From Austwickia sp. (GTDB lineage Bacteria; Actinomycetota; Actinomycetes; Actinomycetales; Dermatophilaceae), in assembly GCA_016711265.1 (NCBI GenBank), contig JADJTI010000004.1:496001-560000 (forward strand): DNA of 64,000 nucleotides, given 5' to 3'. A program made the translations under genes and the position numbers. Shown here piece after piece: positions 25,038 to 33,430 of this stretch. The first letter of the stretch is position 1; every line of letters begins with the position of its first letter. The notes under the pieces were generated by a model. The model was not told the origin of the DNA. It saw only the letters and a program-made list of their open reading frames with translations, and did not search any database.

Positions 25038-26038
25038 GCGCTGACCCGCCCCTCCCGATCGGGGCCCACGACCTCGGAGATCCGCACCGCGAACTCCTCG
25101 TCGACCACCACGACTTCGCCGTGGGCAATGAGCTTGCCGTTGATGAGGACGTCGACCGGCGCGCCGGCGGCGCGGTCCAGTTCGACAATCGACCCGGGGG
25201 TCAGACCCAGGATCTCCTGGACGGTCATCCGGGTGCGCCCAAGCTCGACGCTCACGCCCATCAGGACATCGCGCAGCAGATCGATGCGACGCGGATCGAC
25301 CGGGAACGGCATCCCGCCGTACAGCGGCTGCAGGGTGACCGGCGCCACCATCGGCGCTGCGGCGGCCGCGGCGGCCGCGGCGGCCGCGGCAACCTGAACG
25401 GCCAGAGGGTCGGGTTCGGCCTGCGCGGCGCCGCCGACAGCCTCCTGCGGCGATGTACCAGCCCCTTCGACGTCTGATTGGGACTCCGCCGCCTGGACAT
25501 CTTCGTCGTCGGTGGCCGGGGACTCGTCGCTGGGCTCCGCGGTCGCCGCGGCCACCGCCGCCGCGAGCTGGGCTGCCGCGCCCATGCCGGTGGCCTTGGC
25601 GGGCATCGTCAGCAGCAGGGCAGCCAGCGTCGTGCCCTTGAAGACACCGGCAACACTGGCTTCGTCGGCCTTGTCCAGGGCATCGAAGGCGTCGGTCATG
25701 TGCGCCTGGCCGGGGTTCATACCCGAAACCTCGGCACCCAGAGCCGTCAACACGTCGGTCAACGCCGAAGTCCACGCGGTCCGGGCATCGTCGCGACTGA
25801 AGATCTCCCCAGTCTTGTGGTTGACCAGCCCGGGGATGACCATGATCACGGCGCCGATGAGGTCGGAACCCTTGATCACCGATTCCACCGCGATGGCGCC
25901 GCCAGGCAACGAGAGCGTCGTGGCCTGGATGGCACTGAGCGTCTCGATCGTGAGCTCGTCGCCGGACTCGAAGTGGCTCGGCAATGCCTGAGCTGCGACG
26001 AGTAGAGCGGCGTCGAGGTCCGGCGTGGTGGATGACAT
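25034..26038 (-). CDS. fliN: Flagellar switch protein FliN, FliY-like long form
   Basis: 334 residues. The last ~90 residues are a SpoA domain (VSVELGRTRMTVQEILGLTP, GAPVDVLINGKLIAHGEV, VDEEFAVRISEVV), the C-ring building block. The N-terminal ~150 residues are extra: IKGSDLIGAVIMVIPG, DVLTALGAEVSGMNP and SVAGVFKGTTLAALLLTM resemble the CheC/CheX-type phosphatase core seen in FliY. A 12-residue poly-Ala block (residues ~215-227) from GCG-GCC repeats separates the parts. It overlaps fliO by 4 bp and follows fliM by 24 bp. It may both form the C-ring and bind or dephosphorylate CheY-P. Confidence 0.92.
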   Translation of the reverse strand: MSSTTPDLDAALLVAAQALPSHFESGDELTIETLSAIQATTLSLPGGAIAVESVIKGSDLIGAVIMVIPGLVNHKTGEIFSRDDARTAWTSALTDVLTALGAEVSGMNPGQAHMTDAFDALDKADEASVAGVFKGTTLAALLLTMPAKATGMGAAAQLAAAVAAATAEPSDESPATDDEDVQAAESQSDVEGAGTSPQEAVGGAAQAEPDPLAVQVAAAAAAAAAAAAPMVAPVTLQPLYGGMPFPVDPRRIDLLRDVLMGVSVELGRTRMTVQEILGLTPGSIVELDRAAGAPVDVLINGKLIAHGEVVVVDEEFAVRISEVVGPDREGRVSA

Positions 26039-26062
26039 CTCGGATTCCTTCGGGCGGGGCGG

Positions 26063-26932
26063 TCAGACGGTCACGATCTGGCAGGCGAGCCGGTGACCGT
26101 GGCTGCCAGGAACTGCGGTGGCGACGGGGACGCCGTCGGCGGAAATGGTGAGCGGCTGCTTGGTCGAGTGCCGGAGCGGAAGGATGTCCCCCACTTCCAG
26201 ATCCAGCACCTCCTTCGACGTCAGCGAGATCGGCCGGAACGCGACGCTGACATTGACCGGCACCTCGGTCATCCGCTGCTTCAGCTCCGCAGCCGCCTGG
26301 GCCTTGGCCCCGGTCAGCTCCAGCTCAGGCTTGCGGTTGAGGGTGTCCAGCAGTGGCTGCACCGTCTGCACCGGGATGCACAGCGTTGACGTCGCCGTCT
26401 GATCCCCGATCCGCAGGTCGAAATCGGCCACCACCATCGGGTCCGACGGCGAACTGAGCTGGAGGAACTGCGCGTCCGACTCCAATGAGGTCACCGATGC
26501 CTTCAGGGGCGCCAAACTGTCGTAGGCGTAGGTGAGCTCTTGGATCATCCGCTGGACGAGCTTGCGGATCAGCCCGGACTCGATGTCCGACAGGGCACGG
26601 CTCGGCTGCTGGTCGGTGCCAGGGCCTCCCAGCAAGCGATCGATGACGCCCATCACGATGTCCATCGGGAGCTGAAAGATCCCCGCGCCCGAGAGGGGGT
26701 TGAAGTCCAAAACGGCCAAGAGCGAGGGGTTCGGTAAGGCCGTCGTGTACTCGTCGTAGGTCGTCTGGCTGACCCGGCTCAGACTGCAGTGGGCAACGAC
26801 TCTCAGAGTGGTCGACAGGATGGTCGCCATCTGACGGGCATAGGTCTCGTTGGCCATCTGCAACGCCCGGAATTGCTCACGACTGAACCGATTGGGGCTC
26901 CGGAAGTCGTAGAGCATCGGCTGGGCGTTCAC
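26063..26932 (-). CDS. fliM: Flagellar motor switch protein FliM (short N-terminus)
   Basis: 289 residues from GTG at 26932 with GGAGG just upstream. It begins at the core: LYDFRSPNRFSREQFRALQM, then GAGIFQLPMDIVMGVIDRLL and a final SpoA-like part (LTSKEVLDLEVGDILPL). The ~40-residue N-terminal segment with the CheY-P-binding EIDALL motif, normal in FliM, is absent, and no start codon is available upstream in frame. A sigma-28-like promoter overlaps the ribosome site. FliM forms the C-ring wall with FliN and FliG. Confidence 0.95.
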   Translation of the reverse strand: MNAQPMLYDFRSPNRFSREQFRALQMANETYARQMATILSTTLRVVAHCSLSRVSQTTYDEYTTALPNPSLLAVLDFNPLSGAGIFQLPMDIVMGVIDRLLGGPGTDQQPSRALSDIESGLIRKLVQRMIQELTYAYDSLAPLKASVTSLESDAQFLQLSSPSDPMVVADFDLRIGDQTATSTLCIPVQTVQPLLDTLNRKPELELTGAKAQAAAELKQRMTEVPVNVSVAFRPISLTSKEVLDLEVGDILPLRHSTKQPLTISADGVPVATAVPGSHGHRLACQIVTV

Positions 26933-26940
26933 AGTGCCTC

Positions 26941-26968
26941 CGATCGGCTTATCGCCTGCGCATCTGAG
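26941..26968 (-). promoter_or_regulatory. Sigma-28-like promoter before fliM
   Basis: On the minus strand CTCA (26968-26965) and GCCGATCG (26948-26941) are 16 bp apart, matching the motif of the other flagellar operons. The -10 element ends only 8 nt before the GTG, so a transcript from it would be almost leaderless. Confidence 0.55.
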
Positions 26969-27085
26969 AGGTATGATGCGCAGTTGGTGTGCAGGGAAGG
27001 GGAATTCATCGAGGGGGGCACGTGAGCCGGGCTTACTGGGTCATCCGCGCGGGACCAGACTGAGGCGGCGCGCTCCGTGATCGGG

Positions 27086-27571
27086 TCATTGCATGACGAA
27101 CTGTGTGAAATAGACTTGCAGCACTTTGCCTTCGTACCGCTCGAACACTTCTTTCGAGAGAGCCACTTGGGCGGCCTCGCGCTGCGCCGGCTTCAACAGC
27201 TGGTTGTACGAGTACCGTGAGAGGATCTGAATGGCGGCGTCACGGGCCATCGACCCGTCGAAATTGGCCAGGGCCTTCTCGCCTCCGGCAGCCAGAGTCG
27301 CCTCTTCCGAGAGCTGCAGGCTGAGCTGTGTCTTCAGGAAGCGCCCGTCGGCCAGGTTGAGCGTCATGTCGTCCTTCAGAGCAACGACGGCGCCCTTCTC
27401 CTTGGCCGGATCCTTGGGTGTCTCTTTGGGTGCCATCATCATCTTCATCATGAGACCCCCGGCGACCAGGACGATCGCCACGGCCGCGGCAATGATGATG
27501 ATGAGTTTCTTGCTCCCGCCCTTGGCCTCAGTGCCATCGGCCGTATCGGCAGCCGCGGCTACTGCGCTCAT
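27086..27571 (-). CDS. fliL: Flagellar basal-body-associated protein FliL
   Basis: 161 residues. A short cytoplasmic N-terminus precedes one hydrophobic helix (LIIIIAAAVAIVLVAGGLMM), then an acidic-basic linker and the FliL periplasmic-type domain (VVALKDDMTLNLADGRFLKT, VFERYEGKVLQVYFTQFVMQ). FliL stabilises stators around the rotor. Its start overlaps the motB stop (ATGA) and it is last in the flbD-motA-motB-fliL unit. Confidence 0.93.
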   Translation of the reverse strand: MSAVAAAADTADGTEAKGGSKKLIIIIAAAVAIVLVAGGLMMKMMMAPKETPKDPAKEKGAVVALKDDMTLNLADGRFLKTQLSLQLSEEATLAAGGEKALANFDGSMARDAAIQILSRYSYNQLLKPAQREAAQVALSKEVFERYEGKVLQVYFTQFVMQ

Positions 27572-28470
27572 GTGTTCGCTCCTGAGTGAGGGGCCTCGTC
27601 GGTCGAACCCGTCGTCCTTGGGCCTTCGTTCGTTCCGCTAGTTCCATCGGCAGTTAGCGGCGATACCTGCGTAATCAACGGCAGGACAACGATGGCCACG
27701 CGCCGGTTGCGCTGTCGGGCCGCGTCCGAGGTGTTCGGGGCGAGCGGTTTGGTGTCCGCGTACCCTGCGGAATTGACCCGCCAGCGCACGACCCCGTTCG
27801 CCAGGAGTTCCTGCAGGACTTCCGTGGAACGCGCGGTCGACAGCTCCCAGTTCGACCGGTATCGCCCACTGATGGGGACGTTGTCCGTGTGACCCTCGAC
27901 CACCATGCGGTTGGGCAGACCCTTGACGGCTGGCGCGATGATGGCCAGCACCGCCTTTCCGTCCTTGCGCAGCGCGGCCTGACCGCTGTCGAAAAGCACC
28001 TTGTCGGTGACGATGTTGACCACCAGGCCCCGCTCGTCCACCTGGATGAGGACGGCGTCCTTGAGGCCTCGGATCCTCAGCTCACGCTCAATCTTGGCCT
28101 GCACGTCCTTGAGCTTCTGAATCTCGGCGTTGAACGCCCTCTCCCGCTCGCGTTCCTTCTGGAGGGCCAGCTGACCCAGAACACCGATGTCGTTGGGGTC
28201 TTTCGAGTTCTTGTTGGGTTCCTGGTCTTCGAGGATGCCGTCGCTGCCGTCGAGATTGCCCACCTTGCCCTGCAAGGCCACGTTCGCCTGACCGAAGGCC
28301 TCCGCGGCCCCCTCGGCGAACGTCTCGAACTTTGCGGCGTCGACCTTGGAGATGGCGAACATGACGATGAAGAGGGCCAACAAGAGCGTCAGCATGTCGG
28401 CGTAGGAGATCATCCACCGTTCGTGATTGACATGCTCCTCCGCCTCTGGGGCTTTCTTCTTCTTGGCCAT
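27568..28470 (-). CDS. motB: Flagellar stator protein MotB
   Basis: 300 residues from ATG at 28470. HERWMISYADMLTLLLALFI holds the proton-channel Asp (residue 25). A plug region and coiled linker follow, then the OmpA-like peptidoglycan-binding domain: VVEGHTDNVPISGRYRSNWE, LSTARSTEVLQELLANGVV and RQRNRRVAIVV. The first residues are a lysine run (AKKKKA) before the single helix. It starts 1 bp after the motA stop and overlaps fliL by 4 bp. It forms the ion-driven torque unit with MotA. Confidence 0.97.
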   Translation of the reverse strand: MAKKKKAPEAEEHVNHERWMISYADMLTLLLALFIVMFAISKVDAAKFETFAEGAAEAFGQANVALQGKVGNLDGSDGILEDQEPNKNSKDPNDIGVLGQLALQKERERERAFNAEIQKLKDVQAKIERELRIRGLKDAVLIQVDERGLVVNIVTDKVLFDSGQAALRKDGKAVLAIIAPAVKGLPNRMVVEGHTDNVPISGRYRSNWELSTARSTEVLQELLANGVVRWRVNSAGYADTKPLAPNTSDAARQRNRRVAIVVLPLITQVSPLTADGTSGTNEGPRTTGSTDEAPHSGANT

Positions 28471-28471
28471 G

Positions 28472-29251
28472 TCAGGCTGCCTTGGCATCCTTGCCGTCGG
28501 CCTTACCGGCCTGCGGCAGCGACGAGCGCAGCTTCTGTTCCACCACACGCGGAGATGTGCCGGCGGCGACCGCCAGCACCCCTTCGACGATCATCTCCAT
28601 GTTCTTGACTTCCAGCTCCGAAAGTCGCTTGAGCTTCGCTGCCAGCGGAAGCCACCAGCCGTTGGCGACGAAGACTCCCCACATGGTCGCCACGAACGCC
28701 GAAGCGATCATTTCGCCGAGCTTGGCCACGTCATCCAGGTTTCCCAGGGCGTGGATGAGCCCCAGCACCGCGCCGATGACGCCGATGGTCGGGGCGTAGC
28801 CCCCCATGTCGCCGAAGAACTTCATCCCGACCTTGTCTTCGTCCTTTTTGGCTGCGATGCGCATCTCCAGAAGCTCTTCGATTTCGGAGGGATCGGTGCC
28901 GTCAACGGTCATCTGGATCCCCTCCTTGAGGAGCGGGTCCTGGATGTCCTTGGCCATGTCTTCCAAGGCCAGGAGGCCCTCGCGACGCGCCCGGTCGGCC
29001 ATCTTGACGATGACCTCCACAATCTCGGCGCCGTCCGGCGGCTTGCCCGTCATCGCTTTGACCGCGCTCTTGAGCGCGATGCCGTACTCGCGGAACAGCA
29101 GGCCCCCTACGGCGGCGCCGAAGCCCCCCACGAAGATGAGGATCAACGGCGCAGGCAACAGGAGGTGGCCGATCGACACGCCGTCCAAGATCGCGGTGAT
29201 GAAGATGGCAGCGGTGACCACCCCGATGCCGATGAGGCTTCCGAGTTCCAT
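28472..29251 (-). CDS. motA: Flagellar stator protein MotA
   Basis: 259 residues with four transmembrane segments; the first two are near the N-terminus (IGIGVVTAAIFITAILDG, LILIFVGGFGAAVGGLL) and the last two late (GYAPTIGVIGAVLGLIHALG and SAFVATMWGVFVANGWWLPL). The cytoplasmic loop carries the charged residues that contact FliG (RREGLLALEDMAKDIQDPLL). MotA surrounds MotB to form the proton or sodium channel; the ion cannot be told with certainty. It lies one base from flbD and overlaps nothing. Confidence 0.97.
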   Translation of the reverse strand: MELGSLIGIGVVTAAIFITAILDGVSIGHLLLPAPLILIFVGGFGAAVGGLLFREYGIALKSAVKAMTGKPPDGAEIVEVIVKMADRARREGLLALEDMAKDIQDPLLKEGIQMTVDGTDPSEIEELLEMRIAAKKDEDKVGMKFFGDMGGYAPTIGVIGAVLGLIHALGNLDDVAKLGEMIASAFVATMWGVFVANGWWLPLAAKLKRLSELEVKNMEMIVEGVLAVAAGTSPRVVEQKLRSSLPQAGKADGKDAKAA

Positions 29252-29252
29252 G

Positions 29253-29504
29253 TCATTCCTCCGAGCTGGAGACCGAGTGCAGCCGCACCAGCGGCGCCGG
29301 CTCGGGCTGGGGGGTGGTCGACGCGATCAGTACGGCGGCCCGGAAGTGGCAGACCTCGTCAACGATGTCCTGGACGGATTCGGCCACGATGTACTTGGTG
29401 CCTGACACCAATGTCACGACCGTGTCCGGCGTGGCCTCGACCCGTTCAATCAGGTCGGGATTCAACGCGAACGTCGTCCCGTTGCGTCGAGTGACAGTGA
29501 TCAT
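29253..29504 (-). CDS. flbD: FlbD/SwrD-family flagellar protein
   Basis: 83 residues from ATG at 29504. MITVTRRNGTTFALNPDLIE and TLVSGTKYIVAESVQDIVD are the FlbD (SwrD) signature, a small protein near motAB that raises stator power or expression in Bacillus. The C-terminal ~25 residues are a Pro-rich tail. It is the first gene of the motA unit and is preceded by a sigma-28-like promoter. Confidence 0.9.
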   Translation of the reverse strand: MITVTRRNGTTFALNPDLIERVEATPDTVVTLVSGTKYIVAESVQDIVDEVCHFRAAVLIASTTPQPEPAPLVRLHSVSSSEE

Positions 29505-29561
29505 GGAGCGAATCCGTCCGTGGGGTGGAAGAAGGGGAGCCGTCCTCGGCGTCCGCGATTC

Positions 29562-29589
29562 CTATCGACCGACGACTACGGGAGCTGAG
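29562..29589 (-). promoter_or_regulatory. Sigma-28-like promoter of flbD-motA-motB-fliL
   Basis: CTCA (29589-29586) and GTCGATAGGA (-10 part at 29569-29562) are 16 bp apart on the minus strand, 57 nt before the flbD start. It lies in the 181 bp gap after flgE, so the motor genes have their own promoter. Confidence 0.65.
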
Positions 29590-29685
29590 AGCGGCGCAGC
29601 GGCAGCGGCGAGTTCGCGCAGCAGAACAGCGGCGCGGCCGCCGGAGGTTCCGACAGCCGCACCACGAGAGCCTTTCAGTCGAGAC

Positions 29686-30738
29686 TCAGCGCTTCATGCT
29701 GATGAGATCCTGCAGGACCTCATCAGAGGCGGTCACGACCTTGCTGTTGGCCTGGAAACCACGCTGGGAAACGATCAGATTCGTAAACTCTTGTGCCAGG
29801 TCGACGTTCGACATTTCCAGCGTTCCGGATTCGACGGTGCCGCGACCCTCGCGGGCCGCCCGCCCAACATTGGGCAGACCGGAGTTCGTGGTTGCGGTGT
29901 ACATCGAGCCGCCGACCTTCTCCAAGCCCTGGGGGTTGTTGAAGGTGGTCAGCGCGACCTGGCCGAAGGCCCGCTTCGAGCCGTCCGAGAACGCGCCGAT
30001 CAGCTTCCCGTCCGGGTTGATCTGGAAGGACTGCATGGTGATCGGGCCGGACGCCGCCGTGCCGGCAAGATACGTCGCCCACGCGGTCGCAGCGCCCAGC
30101 AACGGCTGAGGCGGAGCCGGGGTCGCCGTCGAGAGCTTGGCCAGGGCCGCCGGGAACATGATCCGCTGCGCGATCGGCAAGGCCGAGTCGGCGGCGGTGT
30201 CGGCCAGCGCCGCCGTCCCATTAGCGGTGACGTTGGCGTTCGGCTCGATGGCCGTGGCCTGCGCCGCCGTGGTCATCCCCGGCTCCCACGGCGCACCGGG
30301 CAGGTACTCATACCCCAGGACATAGGAACCGTTCGAGGTGACCAGGTTGCCGTCGGTGTCGAAGTTGAAGGCACCGTTGCGGGTGTAGAAGGTGGCGCCG
30401 GCCTTCTGCACGGTGAAGAACCCGTCGCCCTGGACGGCCAGGTCGCTGGTCTGGTTCGTGACCTGCAGACCGCCCTGGTTCATGATGTTGGTGATCGCGC
30501 CCAGGCGCACGCCCAGCCCGATCTGCGCGGGGTTGATGCCGCCGACGCCGGGGGCGCCGCCGGTGCCCGGGGTGGGAGCCGCTGCGCCGCGGACGATCTG
30601 GGACAGGTTGTCCTCGAAGACCGCGCGACCGGCCTTGAAGCCGAAGGTGTTCACGTTGGCGATGTTGTTACCGGTGACGTCCAGCATGATCTGGTGGTTG
30701 CGCAGACCCGAGACCGCCGAGTACATCGATCGAAGCAT
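29686..30738 (-). CDS. flgE: Flagellar hook protein FlgE
   Basis: 350 residues, ATG at 30738. The N-terminus MLRSMYSAVSGLRNHQIMLD and VTGNNIANVNTFGFKAGRAV is the flagellar rod/hook signature; LAVQGDGFFTVQ starts the variable hook domain, and the end (VDLAQEFTNLIVSQRGFQAN) is the C-terminal coiled helix. At 350 residues it is short for a hook protein (usually 400+), between rod and hook lengths. It lies 40 bp downstream of flgD. No separate flgF or flgG is visible, so one protein may serve more than one role. Confidence 0.9.
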   Translation of the reverse strand: MLRSMYSAVSGLRNHQIMLDVTGNNIANVNTFGFKAGRAVFEDNLSQIVRGAAAPTPGTGGAPGVGGINPAQIGLGVRLGAITNIMNQGGLQVTNQTSDLAVQGDGFFTVQKAGATFYTRNGAFNFDTDGNLVTSNGSYVLGYEYLPGAPWEPGMTTAAQATAIEPNANVTANGTAALADTAADSALPIAQRIMFPAALAKLSTATPAPPQPLLGAATAWATYLAGTAASGPITMQSFQINPDGKLIGAFSDGSKRAFGQVALTTFNNPQGLEKVGGSMYTATTNSGLPNVGRAAREGRGTVESGTLEMSNVDLAQEFTNLIVSQRGFQANSKVVTASDEVLQDLISMKR

Positions 30739-30778
30739 GGGAGATGAGTCCTTTCAGCGAGCCGAGCGGCCCGGAACC

Positions 30779-31555
30779 TTACGGGGTGGTGGTGCTGTCG
30801 GTGCCGGAGGGGGCGTCGCCTGCGGAGGGAACCGGCGGGGTGCTGCTGGGCGACGCCGGGACGTCGCCGGACGGAGCGGGAACAGGAGTCTGCGGGAGAC
30901 CGGGGTCGTCCGTGATCGCCGCGTCCTGCGGATCGGGGACCGGGATCAGCGCCGGCGTGTCTGCCTTGATGCTGGTCACCGAGGCGTAGGGCACGTCTTT
31001 GCCATCGACCCGCAAGATCGGACCGGCGGGATCGAATTTGACGGACTCCACCCTGCCCTCACCCGAGGTCTTCGGGTCGGCGGGGTCCCCGAACGTCACC
31101 ACACGACCCACAAGTCCCACCGCGCTGGACATCCGCTGCTCGGCGACCAACGTGGCGTACGACTTCGCCATCGTCTCTTCCGTGGTGGCCAGCGCCTGGG
31201 TGGCCTTGACCATCGCCTCGGCGGACTCGGCCATCTGGTTGACACGTTCGACCATGGACAGCTGCGCCGTCTGGGCCATCATGTCCGCAGTGTCCGTGGG
31301 CTTGCTGGGGTCCTGGTACTTCAGCTGGGCCACCAGCAGCTTGAGGAACGTCTCGCCGTCAAACTTGTTGCTGGTTTGGCGCTGCGAGATCTTGGCCAGC
31401 TCATCCATCCCCGGAGCGGGCGTCGAGACAAGGTTTCCCTTGTCGTCGATCCTCGTCTCGGGGCGAACATACTGCGTTCCGTTCACCGATACTCCGGATG
31501 TCGCCGGTGTGAACGTATGGGTGGGTTGAGCCCGGTCTCCGCTGGTGACTGACAC
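30779..31555 (-). CDS. flgD: Flagellar hook-capping protein FlgD
   Basis: 258 residues. FDGETFLKLLVAQLKYQDPS and KPTDTADMMAQTAQLSMVER are the FlgD N-terminal signature; the middle forms the tudor-like domain (GLVGRVVTFGD) and the C-terminus is Pro/Ser-rich (QTPVPAPSGDVPASPSSTPP) and probably flexible. FlgD caps the growing hook and is later removed. It is the gene between fliK (9 bp upstream) and flgE. Confidence 0.95.
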   Translation of the reverse strand: MSVTSGDRAQPTHTFTPATSGVSVNGTQYVRPETRIDDKGNLVSTPAPGMDELAKISQRQTSNKFDGETFLKLLVAQLKYQDPSKPTDTADMMAQTAQLSMVERVNQMAESAEAMVKATQALATTEETMAKSYATLVAEQRMSSAVGLVGRVVTFGDPADPKTSGEGRVESVKFDPAGPILRVDGKDVPYASVTSIKADTPALIPVPDPQDAAITDDPGLPQTPVPAPSGDVPASPSSTPPVPSAGDAPSGTDSTTTP

Positions 31556-31564
31556 GCTTCTCCC

Positions 31565-33430
31565 TTACATCTGGAGATCGAGGGCGCCGGATTCCTCCGG
31601 CGATCCGCTGGGTGACTCCTGGAGGGAAGAGTCCGGGCTGGTGGGCTCATCTGAGCCGGTGCCCGCGAGGTGATGTCCACTCATCCGGCTATCGGCCGCG
31701 GCGCCCTCACCCTGAGGAGACTGGAACTGCTGAGCCCAGGAGGACCCGTCGCTGACGTCGAGACGTCCGGCCTGCATGCCTTGTTGTTCCAACTGGTGAC
31801 GCAAAGAGCCCAGGTGATCGCGCAGCATCTCGCGCGCTGACGCATCAGCGGCCTGCATGGTCACGGAGATTTCGCCGGCCCGGATATGCACCTGAAGAGA
31901 CACCTTGCCCAGATGCTCGGGCTCCAGGTTGATGGCGACGCTGTAGCTGCCGTCGGCACGCTTCAGGAGCGGACTCACCGCCTTGACGACCTGCTCGTGA
32001 GGCCAGGGAACTGCTGCTGGCGGTGATACCACCGGGGTCGACCCAGCCGCGGAGGAAGGGGCAAGCACGACAGGGGCGGTGGGCGCCGCCCATGTGGGGC
32101 CGGTGTCGCGAGGGGTGACCGCCGAGACCACGGACGGGCTCTCGGCGGCGGCCTGCCCCGGGGAAGGCGTTGGAGGAGCGGCGGGGGATGGCGTCGGGGC
32201 ACCGGCGCGGGGATCAAGCTCCGAACGCCGGTTGCGTTCCTGGCCTTCAGGCAAGGGTACGTCGTCCGTCCTGCGCGTCGGGTCAGCCGACGTTCTGGGC
32301 TGCTGACCGCCGCCGAGGTCCGCCCCGGACGTGTCGGTCGGCTGGGTCGCTCCGAGGGCAGCTGCGGAGGGAGCGCTGTCCGAACGGGGTGAGCTGTTGT
32401 CGAGACCATCGTCGGGAGCCCCGGATGAGGCGGCCATCGGCAGGGCGAATGGTCCCGTCGTACCTCCCGGATCCGGCGTGCTCAGTGCACCCGTTGAACC
32501 CGTTGAACCGCCAGATCCTGAGGGCGATGCCCACGGGGCTGATGCCGACAGCGTGTCGTGGTCAGCAGCGGACGCGCCCAGCGAAGAAGCAGCCTGGGCT
32601 GCGGGCGTTGCCGCCGCACCCTGACCTCTGTCGTTCGGGAGGATACTCGGGGCCGCGCCCGTCGACGTGGCACCGGCGGCCTGCGCCGACTCTCGCGACG
32701 CCGGAGTCTGCGGGGCCTCGTCGCTCACCGGCAGCACGCCAGCAGGAGGCAACGGCTGCTCGCCCCCTCGGCGAAGAGCCGTTCCGACGGCTGCGGCACC
32801 AGCGCCGGCGGTCAGGTCCTGGGTTTCCTCGAGGTTGCCCGACGCTCCGTGATCTGCCACCAGCGACGTATGGAGGGTCGGGGGCAGCGGCGCCGACGCT
32901 GATCGGCTTCCCGACGGCTCGAGACCGGCCGGCTGGGTGAGTACGGACTCGTCGGCGAACCCCTGGTCGGTATTCCCTTTCACTGTGGTGGCGGTAGCGA
33001 CATCCACCTGTGCGGCGGTGCCTGCGAGAAGGCGCGTGACATCGATGGGGCTCGACAGCACCGAGGCTTCGGGATCCGCCGGTGTCGTTGTCGGTTGCGG
33101 CACCAGCCCGGAGGCCACCAGGGCGGGGAATCCGAGCGTGGCCAACACCATCGCGGACGCGCCGCCCGGGTCGCCGGTCGGCAAGCCCGAGGACGAGGCG
33201 CCCTCTTCCTGCCCCGTGCCCGCGTGCCTTGCGGCGCCCTGCTGGGTAGCACCGCCAGAGGGAACCTGCGATTCCGCTGATCCGGCGTCACGCGTCGTCG
33301 TGGGGGGGGTGAGGGCCGCCGCGAAGGTCTGCTCGAAGTCGCCGACGTCCGTGGACCGGGCGGATCGCCGAGACTCGGTCGTGCTTGGGCTCATCGCGGT
33401 CGCCGCCCGCAGGGGAATCATGCTGCTCAC
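31565..33430 (-). CDS. fliK: Flagellar hook-length control protein FliK
   Basis: 621 residues from GTG at 33430. About 450 residues are a low-complexity Ser/Ala/Thr/Pro/Gly linker. The C-terminal ~120 residues hold the conserved Flg_hook domain (SYSVAINLEPEHLGKVSLQV, REMLRDHLGSLRHQLEQQGM), which contacts FlhB. FliK is a secreted molecular ruler, so the long linker is expected to vary. It overlaps the preceding hydrolase gene by 4 bp (GTGA). The start is weak: an ATG three codons in (33421) is also possible. Confidence 0.92.
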   Translation of the reverse strand: MSSMIPLRAATAMSPSTTESRRSARSTDVGDFEQTFAAALTPPTTTRDAGSAESQVPSGGATQQGAARHAGTGQEEGASSSGLPTGDPGGASAMVLATLGFPALVASGLVPQPTTTPADPEASVLSSPIDVTRLLAGTAAQVDVATATTVKGNTDQGFADESVLTQPAGLEPSGSRSASAPLPPTLHTSLVADHGASGNLEETQDLTAGAGAAAVGTALRRGGEQPLPPAGVLPVSDEAPQTPASRESAQAAGATSTGAAPSILPNDRGQGAAATPAAQAASSLGASAADHDTLSASAPWASPSGSGGSTGSTGALSTPDPGGTTGPFALPMAASSGAPDDGLDNSSPRSDSAPSAAALGATQPTDTSGADLGGGQQPRTSADPTRRTDDVPLPEGQERNRRSELDPRAGAPTPSPAAPPTPSPGQAAAESPSVVSAVTPRDTGPTWAAPTAPVVLAPSSAAGSTPVVSPPAAVPWPHEQVVKAVSPLLKRADGSYSVAINLEPEHLGKVSLQVHIRAGEISVTMQAADASAREMLRDHLGSLRHQLEQQGMQAGRLDVSDGSSWAQQFQSPQGEGAAADSRMSGHHLAGTGSDEPTSPDSSLQESPSGSPEESGALDLQM

